60,000 nucleotides of DNA, taken from Lingula anatina. Taxonomy: Eukaryota > Brachiopoda > Lingulata > Lingulida > Lingulidae. Position numbers and translations under genes: made by a program. Under the pieces are notes generated by a model. It ran no database searches. It was not told the origin of the DNA and saw only the letters and a program-made list of their open reading frames with translations. The DNA lies in contig NW_019776091.1 in NCBI RefSeq assembly GCF_001039355.2, positions 460,457-520,456 on the forward strand, given 5' to 3'. This document shows, piece by piece, positions 37,301-48,000 of the stretch. The first letter of the stretch is position 1, and the number at the start of each line of letters is the position of its first letter.

Positions 37301-39031
37301 AACAGTGTAACATGATATCACTTAATCTTGTGTTTACCACTCCTTTCTGTTTACTAATAAAAGATGTTCAAATAGTGTAATGAATGTTTTTTACAAACGA
37401 ATGTTCTAAACAACTATAAATTTTGCAAGCTTAATTCAAGCGTGGGCCCCAAAATAGGATGAAGTCTCCAACTCTTAACTCTCCGAACTCACGTTCGTCT
37501 TCTGTGTGCTCCAAAGCTGGTCTCCCCCCAGATATTACTTAGAAACCGCATTATATCCAAATTCCATATGCTAGCTGGATTCAATGCTACATTACTGCGT
37601 GGCACATACACATCTTAATTACTTTAAATTGTAGTGTTATTTGCTTTACATCGGTGTTGTATAAAGAAGCTGTCATGTTACTCAAGAGCTCTTGGACGAA
37701 AACACGTTACATAATCATGATATCGAAATTAGCTTTATGTCGGACACAACAGGCACATAGTACGAGGTCTATGATTATTAATAATATCCGAATAAAAGGA
37801 CCAAGTTCACATTATCTAGAAAATACACAAAAACAATGAGGATATGAAAATAAGACAATACATTTACTCTGTTTATACACTCATTTGCTTAAAAGAACAC
37901 GAAAACTAAACCCCAACAATTCCCACTGTATTCACATGAAACTTAATTTTTTTTCATAAGAGAAAAAAGAATTCTATCAATACCCTTGATGAGACTATTA
38001 CAACAGCTGGAAGCAGATTGGCCCACGTTTCTATACAGATATATGAACAACCACACTATTTCTGTGAACTAGACAAACTGCTTTCCACATGCAAAATCAA
38101 TAGCTCTTTTATTGGTCAATTACCATTTTGTGCCATAAGAACTCAAGTCCCATATGTGTGTAGGTGTGAGAGTAATCCCTAGAGAGAACAGTAATCAAAT
38201 GCCATTAAATCAAATCTCAAATAATGGGTAGTTTAAGTAAACCCTAATGAGATTATTGATCAGTTGATCTCTGCCTAAGCAGAGCTTGATTTCTATCTAG
38301 TTACCCTAAGGGGTTGAAATTCAACAAGCAGAGTAGTTCAGACCAGTAATGGACATTCAGATGTTATGTGTCAGACAAAGGCTGATCTTACTTGTTTTTT
38401 TGTCATGCACAAACGATAGAATAACCAGACACATACAAATGGGATATAAGCACAGATTTAAAAAAAATGATATAGCCCAACTGTTAATAACTTTAAATAA
38501 CATTTTTAATTTTGAGACAAATACATGATTTTGCAGATATTTTTTAGTTCTTCATCTTTGGTAAATGCAAATAATCTTCAAGACTAGTTTCTTGTGCAAA
38601 AAAAAGGCAAAAGGTAGACATTACTATAATGCATAACTCAAACAGACTGTCAGACAGTCTTAAGTTCAATTCTAAAGATAACATTTATGTAATCCTTGAA
38701 AACCTCTTCACTGTACAACTTTATATGTCTTCAAAGAGTTAGCTTGCATCTGACCTGCATCAACTTACTGCAATTGTCTTCAGCTCCAATAGGAATGTAG
38801 CCAAATCCTGACTTTGCTGTAGACGCTAAGTCAATAGAAAAGGAAATTAGCTCATTAATCAATAGTGTCGACTCAGTGGTGTCTATTCTAAAGCCCGTTT
38901 CCTAATCAGACTGGTTTTCACAATCAGGAAACAGAATTAATGCACTTTCTTAGAATTGAAATGCCTTTAAGGTAATCATTTCGCTCATGTGGAACTGACT
39001 TGCTATATACTGTTTGCAGTAGCTGTTGCAC

Positions 39032-39077
<46 letters not shown>

Positions 39078-40476
39078 TTTAATGCCAAGAAGCTAGCGAG
39101 ATATGTTATCTAACTTCTTGGCAGCTTAAAATTTAGTATGAATTTGAAGAATTATCAGACAAATTATATATACAATGTATGAATCATTTGTCAAAACACT
39201 TAATTTTAGTGTATGTTAATTGCCAGACTAAAACATTTACTTTTTCAATCACTGCCTCATAACCCTGTAGCATTTGTTGCAGAGATAAGTCACACTGGAC
39301 TGATGCTTGAGAAAATGTTCCCCCTGGTGGCAAACTTATTTGGAATTGGTGCTCTTGACCCTGTAAATGTAGTAAGCAGAAATAAACCAAAACTCCCTAA
39401 ATCACTAACAGTATCATTGATAGTCAACATACAGAAAAACAGACCCACAGTGAAGCTGTATTTCAAGAAAGATTTTTATTTGAAATAACTTAACCATCAT
39501 AATAGAACAAATGAACATGAAACTGCACTGTATATATATGTACAAAACACTACACACCACCCAGTTTGACTTAGGTATGTGCTGATTTGGAACTGTGTAT
39601 AAGTGATTACATGCGCTGAATTATTGACTTCCACCTCAATTTCATGGTCCTTTTGTAAAAATACTTGCTGCGAACACTACATCTTAAACTGCGAACAACA
39701 AGTCCACTCTCCTGAGAAACTCCTAAAAGAACCTATATATATACTCTAGTATACAACAAGAGACCCAGATGATGTCGGTCAAATTGTTTGCAGTTTATAG
39801 GCTCATTCCCATTGAAACTATTGGTCTGCGTAGAACGATCCAACTCAGCAAAGACTCTCACTAAATGCAATCAGTTTAATAGATTACTCGTAATATGTTT
39901 GGTCCTGGCATTGAAACAATACACAAAAGCTGGTGATTATACAAGGACACTGGAAACAAGAGGTGTGTTAATCTGTGAAACTGATTGCATTGCAAACATC
40001 CCCACAGAGTTGGATCAATCTACATAGACCGATAGTTTCAATGGGAATGAGCCCTAAAATTCTGTGCACATAGGCAGAATTTTTATAATCGGACCATGAA
40101 ATTGTGGTTGAAGGCAATTGCTTTCACAAACCCGCAGCCCCATTGTTTATGAAGCCTGTTATTGTATCTAGATGTGGAAATATTCTGTAACTCCAATCCT
40201 CTCACTAACATTATTAAATAGATCTTGAGAGGCCTTGAGGATATAGACAGAACAGCAAAGGCATACAAACACAATGCGTGGCCATTTAGTTTGATAGACA
40301 ATGTTCAATAAAAAATGACAAAAGGAGCATAAATGTAATAATTTAAGTGAATTATAATACATTTATCACTGGTTATAACTTTTACTTACATGTACATTTA
40401 TAAAGCCTTCAAAACATGTTCTCTCATTATTTTGTGGAATAAGGTAAAAGTTATCATCTGACTGCATCAACGACAT
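31379..40476 (-). CDS. FANCL: FANCL, E3 ubiquitin ligase of the Fanconi anaemia core complex, complete
   Basis: Nuclear E3 ligase that, with UBE2T, monoubiquitinates FANCD2/FANCI during crosslink repair. Thirteen coding exons on the minus strand join in phase: 40476-40390, 39360-39241, 38816-38769, 37230-37136, 36463-36367, 35536-35468, 34782-34629, 34048-33965, 33044-33011, 32395-32314, 32053-31937, 31612-31541 and 31405-31379, giving 361 aa (human 375). The N-terminal ELF domain has LIPQNNERTCFEGFI. The double-RWD region has LPPPSYYKQLL, GREHILKIHI, TVDLPIPFNISW, TWILEPENPIR and LPPECKLLGADH. The C-terminal RING/PHD has CGIC, RCGQPFHQTC and GECPYC with all zinc ligands. The ATG is right after a splice acceptor (40478), so a 5' UTR exon lies further up. 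It is convergent with FH and divergent from GCH1. Confidence 0.95.
36654..36945 (+). repeat. Dispersed interspersed repeat, copy 2 (FANCL intron 4)
   Basis: Begins ACCTCCGCCAAGGAGGTTAT and ends GAGTGCTTTTCTAG, the inverse of the unit at 4212-4433. Contains a (TCTG)n-like tract and GACCGATTTTGATGAAATTT. It has an extra CCTTGGCGGAGG near its right end. Confidence 0.75.
39037..39074. repeat. (GT)n microsatellite
   Basis: About 19 uninterrupted GT units in FANCL intron 2. Confidence 0.97.
39799..40055. mobile_element. MITE family A, copy 1 (FANCL intron 1)
   Basis: Ends GGCTCATTCCCATTGAAACT and its complement at the right form TIRs of about 25 bp. Internal inverted AATGCAATC/GATTGCATT blocks are shared with the copy at 47772-48023. 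Confidence 0.8.
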
Positions 40477-41700
40477 TCTGAAAAATAAAAAAAAAATGAA
40501 ACTTAAAGTACATTAATTGGATATTACAAGGAATGTTCATGGAATTGGATTCCTTTCCCCCCCCCAGCTATGCTTACATCTCAAAGACATGTTCCACAAT
40601 ATATGGAATTTGTACAAGTATACACTACTAAATCAACTAGAATATTGTAAGAAAATAACAGCTCATCGTAAAATTAAGTCTTTCATCCATACATTCAACA
40701 TGTTTATGAAATTTAACATACACATAATGTCAGCCCATGAAATGCCCTCAAGCAGCTCACTTTGACTGAATGGATAAAAAATGTCTTGTAAAAACATTAA
40801 AAAAACCCATTAAGTAATTTTCCAAACTAATTTAGCTAAATAGATGAGTCTCTGATCCAAGTCACCACATACATGAAACTGAATTTAAAAAAAAACATTG
40901 CAATTCAAAGACTTGACCTGAGGATGACACCACAAGTACCAATTAGTGTACCACTAACAGTTTAAGGTATCCCATCTGGGGGAATTTTGTGCCCAAACTA
41001 ATTTTCATTTACTTAAAAATCATTGCTGAACCCATCCCTGCACTTGGATTCAATGTTTTGTACCATATACCCATTTAAAGCAGGTCTTACAGATTTAAAA
41101 GATGGTTATATATAGCAGCATAAAAAGGGGATTTTCCCTGAAACTTCAATTTTCTTTCTCATGAATACCAAGCCATATCTAACATGAATGAGTTGAGAAA
41201 ATAAAAAATTTTAATTACTTTTTTATTTCAACTTCGAAAAAAACTGCAGTGTTTTTTTTAATATCTTGATTTCTCGCATTTCTGTGCTACAAGGGGCTAA
41301 TTTAGTGGGGAATGCTGATAAAAAAAGCAGTGTACTTCTGCAAAACATTCTTCTGTTATAAAAGAACTTCTGTAATAAAAGAACAGATTTAGACATTAGG
41401 CTGACAGGCACTGGGCTCCATAGAAATGAAAAACAAATATAAATAAGTGTAGTTAGTTCATCGATAAAACATCTACTCAACAATTAACTACCATGTATCT
41501 ATAAGCACGTTGATATAAATGACTGGGGATTGTCAGATTGCATATTCTCCCCTTAATTTATTTATTAAAAAAAACATAAATGAAAGGTGCGATGGAGGGC
41601 ACAGTTTTGCCAAGGCGTTGATATATGGCCTTGTAACACAGGGTGGAATGAGACCTTAATTACCTGTAGTAATTCTACTAATGCACATGTAATACTGCTG
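40477..41700. other. FANCL 5' UTR intron, no coding exon seen
   Basis: The acceptor just upstream of the FANCL start (40478-40479) shows that a non-coding first exon exists further right. Candidate minus-strand donors lie near 41663 and 41873 but I cannot choose. Otherwise AT-rich with poly-A and poly-C tracts. Confidence 0.4.
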
Positions 41701-42044
41701 TAATAGGCCTAAATCTGAGGCTGGCCTCCAGAAAGTGACCTATCTACTATGTTGTCACGCTGCCGTCTTTTCAAATGCTTATTCAGCAGGTCATCACCAG
41801 CAAGCGTAGACTTAAAGTTTTTGATAATTACGATACTTATGAGGTCAGGCCAGCTTGGGTGATTGCACCAACCTGTACAGCTCTGCGTGCACTCAACGTT
41901 TATCGCCTCCCGGTCTCTGACGTCATCACTACCTATACCAACTTCCGGTAATCTATGAAGATCTTTTCGCCAGCCAATGAAACTCGCGAGCGGAGAGCTT
42001 AAGTACGGCAGGGACGGGCTTCGTACAGGTAGTACGTCTTTTGT
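41701..42044. promoter_or_regulatory. FANCL / GCH1 divergent promoter with CRE, ETS and CCAAT sites
   Basis: A perfect CRE TGACGTCA lies at 41918-41925, an ETS-type ACTTCCGG at 41941-41948, and a CCAAT box at 41974-41978, all within about 160 bp upstream of the GCH1 ATG in a locally GC-richer stretch. This is known architecture for vertebrate GCH1 promoters (CRE plus CCAAT). Function here is inferred. Confidence 0.6.
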
Positions 42045-42077
42045 ATGAGCAACGAGATCAATCTCACAAGACTTTAA
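42045..42077 (+). CDS. GCH1 upstream ORF (10 codons)
   Basis: Encodes MSNEINLTRL and stops with TAA at 42075-42077, leaving a single base before the GCH1 ATG at 42079. Whether the mRNA starts upstream of it is not known. If so it should affect GCH1 initiation. Confidence 0.5.
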   Translation: MSNEINLTRL

Positions 42078-42078
42078 T

Positions 42079-45000
42079 ATGTCTGTCATGAGAGATGAAC
42101 AGTATGGACTCTATGAGGACAAAAACAACAAGCGAAGTATAACTAACGGGAGAACTCGCACGCTAAGCTGCGATGCGGACTTTCCCTCAGCGCCAGGAAG
42201 GTTACATAGTGTTGATGAAGAAAATCAAAACGAAGAGAAGGAACGTCTCTGTGAAATGACAGACGCATATACACATTTACTAAAAGGGATTGGTGAAGAC
42301 GTTTCAAGAGAAGGTTTGTTAAAAACCCCTGCCAGGGCATCAAAAGCAATGTTGTTCTTCACAAAAGGTTATGAAGAAAAGATTCAAGGTAAGTGAACCG
42401 AAATAAATTAAAGCAAAAGGCCAATATAAACATATAAACACTTTATAATACTACTGGTTCATATAATTGCTCTAAAGAATGACAGACGTGACTTTCATGT
42501 AAGCGTTGTCCTACTATTTTCTCTCCGACAAACAACAGACGGTGGTCTTGCACTTTTTATCTAGATGTACGGGATGTAGATCTATAATTTAGACAAGCTT
42601 AGTACACCTGCATGTATTTTTCTTTTCTTTCAAAGTTCGTCGGCTTTTTTTAATTGACAAACTCTTTTCTAAAGAAAAAAAACATGACTTCTGAGTCCAT
42701 TGGTCATACGGTTCATTTGTCTGAAATTTATTAAAAGAACTTTTATTCTAAAAACATTTACAGTGGTAGTAATAAAAGTTTCTTTTTAATATTTTTGGAG
42801 CTGGAACCCTTTCCTAGGCTTGGATAGATCGAATACAAAACACCAAATCTGTTACTTCCAAAAGCCTGGCAAGCTTATTTCTTGTCTAAGTTGGGATAGC
42901 ACAAGCGGTATATAGTGTCCTGCATGTTGCTGCATCTAAGACTTCTCTTTCTAATACCATCTTTTCTTCCTTTTATCTAATAATTCCATATCTTAAAATG
43001 TAATTAACCTTTCTAAATGATAACTTAATGGATTAAAAACTGGCCTTATTAATGGAGGGCATGACATAAAACTATTTTCAAACACTGGCCATTTCGGTCA
43101 GTTAGATCTGAAAATTTACTTCCACATACCAAAGCAGGGAGGTGTGAGGCGGTCTCCCTAAATTGCGCAATACAGTGCAACACAGCGCAACACACTTGAA
43201 ATAACGAGTAATTATCTCAGCCTGTTTTACAAATAAATTTTTTCTTGCACCGTTTGAAGATGTCCTCAGTGGTAAGTTTGCTCAGACCGTGTTGTTTACA
43301 CCTACTAGTTTCATATCGGAAGTAAATCACAGGTCATGCACAATTCTTTTAAAAGTCAATTTTTGAACTTCTAAGGCAAATTTAAACTGGAAATGATAAA
43401 AAAAGGTCAGTGAGGCGCTTTTTTCGTCAAATTTTTTTGACTTTCTGTATTATTACACAGAGGCACTATGTAAGTGATCCGTTAGAAAGTCACTTGGGTT
43501 TGCGGGCATGTTACACCAGTACTGGTAGATGCATGTCGAATCCTGAATTATAAAATGGATGTTTGCTGCTAAACTGATGGCAAAAAACACAGACAAGTTA
43601 ATATCATAATCCAAATTTGCCGATAGAACAAAAACTCCTCAGCCCTTCAACAACTCAGGCTGACAGTCTGGCGTTAACTTTGAACACTGATTTGCTACTT
43701 TGCTTGGTAAAATAAAGTGACTCAAGGAGCCAGTGGTTTGAGAGACCATGTTCTCTTTATTCTGTCTGTACTCACTCAAGTGTATAATTGATGACGTAAA
43801 CTCTACACATAAGATATAACATGCATGTAAAGTCAAACTACTACATATCCTTCCCCACCTTGAATTACTTTTAACCTGGAGTTGAAAAGTAAGTTAAAAA
43901 TAATAATTACATATGCACAGTGTCCGACAGTCACTCACAAAAGTCACGTCTTTCGTTAGGGTCCTTAACCTCGTGTGGTAAGTGTAAAGACGTTCTCCTA
44001 ATGTCTGATCTGCATTCCTGAACTTGAAAATCTCGTAGGCAGTGTTCTTTTTCGGCTCAAAATACTCAGTGAGTTTTTCTACAGCCACATCGTAATCATC
44101 ATGTCCTCAAATGTTTCAAAGATATCATTCACACCAGGTCCGGCATAATGCAACAATAGTGTGTGGCACCTTTTACTGTTGTCTGCATTTATTGGCATTG
44201 CGGTGAGCAAATTTTCCAACTGCTTTTGCCACTTTTTCCAGCATGTCCCTGCATTTCTTGGGAAAATTTGGTAGAGCTCCTGCCATCTCCTTGATTTGCA
44301 GTTTTAGCACTTGTCGCTAGAAACAATAAAGTGACTTGAGGAGCCTGTTGTTTTAGAGACCATGTGCTCTTTATTCCGTCTGTACTGACTCAAGTGTATA
44401 ATTGATGACGTTAACTCTACAAATAAGATATAACACACCTGTAAAGTCAAACTACTACATTACACTTGGTAAAACTAAATATTGTAGTTATGGCATCTTA
44501 TTTGAATTTTGGCCTCTTATACACATTTTCTATACCCAGTTGTAACAATAGCTCAGAGTACTGCTTGTACACGTCCCTTTCAAAGTGATCAGAGCGAAGT
44601 CTTGATAGGAATTTGTTAGGGTGATGTTATTCCTTTTCAATTAACTGTCCACATCTTTCTCAAACTCTGTCCTTTGGAAATGTAAACATATGAATGCCAG
44701 AGCTTTTGCTGCTTTTTTAGTGCATTCCAGAGCAACACACTGAGGCATAACGAAAATTGCCCAGTTCCATGTACTACAACCTTACCTATCTTCACTGTAT
44801 TCAGTATGTAGCTCAGCTGATTCTCAAAGACCCTTACCTTGTGTAATATGATGGCTCTTTACTGAGTCCAACGTGCTGGACTCTATTCAGGAGAGAGACA
44901 ACAACAATGCGTCTGACTTCTACGAAAGTTTATTGTGAAGTGATAGGCTTGTATATACATGTACATTAAAAAGTATGAGGAACACCTGTTTACTTTAACA

Positions 45001-48000
45001 ATGCCTGAGAACTGTCATCACGTGTAATCTGTAGGTGACCAAGGGTCATTCAAAGAATGCCACTAATGGAAGCTTGTGAACTTTAATAACATTTACCAAA
45101 AAANTTCTTTTTCGGCTCAAAATACTCAGTGAGTTTTTCTACAGCCACATCGTAATCATCATGTCCTCAAATGTTTCAAAGATATCATTCACACCAGGTC
45201 CGGCATAATGCAACAATAGTGTGTGGCACCTTTTACTGTTGTCTGCATTTATTGGCATTGCGGTGAGCAAATTTTCCAACTGCTTTTGCCACTTTTTCCA
45301 GCATGTCCCTGCATTTCTTGGGAAAATTTGGTAGAGCTCCTGCCATCTCCTTGATTTGCAGTTTTAGCACTTGTCGCTAGAAACAATAAAGTGACTCGAG
45401 GAGCCTGTGGTTTTAGAGACCATGTGCTCTTTATTCCGTCTGTACTCACTCAAGTGTATAATTGATGACGTTAACTCTACAAATAAGATATAACACGCCT
45501 GTAAAGTCAAACTACTACATTACACTTGGTAAAACTAAATATTGTAGGTATGGCATCTTATTTGAATTTAGGCCTCTTATACACATTTTCTATACCCAGT
45601 TGTAACAATAGCTCAGAGTACTGCTCGTACACGTCCCTTTCAAAGTGATCAGAGCAAAGTCTTGATAGGAATTGGTTAGGGGGATGTTATTCATTTTCAA
45701 TTAACTGTCCACATCTTTCTCAAACTCTGTCCTTTGGAAATGTAAACATATGAATGCCAGAGCTTTTGCTGCTTTTTTAGTGCATTCCAGAGCAACACAC
45801 TGAGGCATAACGAAAATTGCCCAGTTCCATGTACTACAACCTTACCTATCTTCACTGTATTCAGTATGTAGCTCAGCTGATTCTCAAAGACCCTTACCTT
45901 GTATGATGTAACTGTACCATGTGACACAGGTCTGTCATTTCATTTTTGCATATCGAGGAGGGGTTTTCTAAAACACTTTTTTTCTACTAATATATATTGT
46001 TTTTATAGTGTTTATAGTTTGGTAAATTGATTCAAACATATCTCTGGTGTACAGATCAAGTGCTGGATCTACACAATTTGAGAAATGGAGTTTTATGTGT
46101 CTCAAACCCTTTAAAGTCTCCATTAGCTTTGGGTATTAGGACTTTTAAATAAAAAAAACTTGATATTGCAAGCCCTTTAATTACTCAGTTCATTTGATAT
46201 CTATCTTTCTCTAGATGACATAGCTAAAATTAAGTTTTGTTTGTGATTGTAATTATTACATATATGATTTTCATATGGATTAAACTTTTTAAATGTTCTA
46301 ACACAACCATCTGTTAAAACAATTGGCCTTGACAAGTGCTTTGACTTTGCTAGACCCACTTTCAAACTTCATATTTTTATGAGGGGCCCATTGGATATTT
46401 TGGTTACCATTGAAAGCCACTGTTACTTCTCAAGATACATGAAATGTTCATATTATTTAATGAGATCTGTGAGGAACCCCATTCCAGTGACTCCTGAATG
46501 AGTCTTTTTTCATCATTCATGGAATGAAGTAATTATAATTTGGTGATTCTTGATTTCCAACTTGTATACCCTGCATTTTAAGTGAGGCATGAATAAACTT
46601 TTATCTTGTGTGAATTTTGAATTGATGATTTTATTCCTGTAAACTCATACCCCCACCCCCCCTTGGACTGTCTTTTATTGTTTTGCTACAAACATTCATG
46701 CCTGCTTTTCAAAGCAGTTTGTAACAAGTAGTAGAAACAAATCCGGTGTGTACCCTGACTTACGGACTGATAAGGAGTTTTGTCAACAAGAACATGTGTT
46801 AGCCTGCCTAACAGTAACATCCAAACTTTTTAAATTATTATTATACATCAATTTTTTCATTTCTATGACAACGTTCAGATTCAAATGTTGTGCCAGCTGG
46901 ATTATACAACTCTGCAGGGGATTCCAAATTGTATTCAGTGTTATCAGCTTAATTGTCTGACACGCCTCCTGGAGGAGCTACAAAGGATAATTAACTTGGT
47001 TTGGTTTAATTACCCCCTAACTGCTTGAGGAGGCATTTCAAGAATTTAAGCCGATGCCAGTGATTGCACTTATGGAGAATCTTTTGCAGAGTTGGATCAA
47101 TCCAGCTAGTACAAAGGGCTTATCTGAATGCTCTCTAACACTGGTTTAAAAATTACTCTTTTAAATTTTCAGATGTCCTAAATGATGCCATATTCGATGA
47201 AGATCATGATGAGATGGTGATAGTCAAAGACATTGAAATGTTTTCCATGTGTGAACATCATCTGGTGCCTTTTATTGGGAAGGTAGTAAAATGTCTAAAT
47301 TCTTTTGGAAAAAAATTATTTTGATTGAAAAATATTCTAAAAGCTGAAATTGTAAGGAAATTTGCAAAAAAAAAAATGCTGCAAAAAGATGTACATTAAT
47401 GACCACAAAATCCACCACCTTTTACCAATACGTAATGAACAGTTTTATACAGTAAGCTGCAGAGTGCTCAGATATTCAAACTTAAAACATCCAGAGCCTT
47501 GAGCATTGTCAACTTTTACAAAGTGAATTTATCATTTTACCGAATACATCCAAAAAAATTTATTCTAATTTGTTATGCAGTTCTTGAAAATGTATTTTAA
47601 AAATGTTTAAATAAACAATGTCTTTTTTACAAGTACCATTTTTAGTATTATGAATGTACCATCCAACATTTGGTAAATATCATTATTATTATTGATCAGC
47701 AGTAAGTAGTGCCAGCAACAAACATTGCCAGCAATGGCTTCAAACCATGTCCTCCTTATTCAATAGTCTTAAGGCTCATTCCCATTGAAACTATCGGTCT
47801 TTGTAGATCAATCCAACTCTGAGGACTCTCACTGAATGCAATCGGTTAAACATATTTACACACCACTTCCTGGTGTAGAGAAGGATACAGCAAAGCTGGT
47901 GATTATATGAGTACATTGGAGACGAAGAAGCGTGTAAATCTTTTAAACTGATTGCATTTAGCAAGAATCCCCACAGAATTGGATCGATATGTGTAGACCG

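Noticed and set aside
39031-39080. Z-DNA or regulatory role for the GT tract
   Set aside because: Ordinary microsatellite; nothing else in the sequence supports a function.
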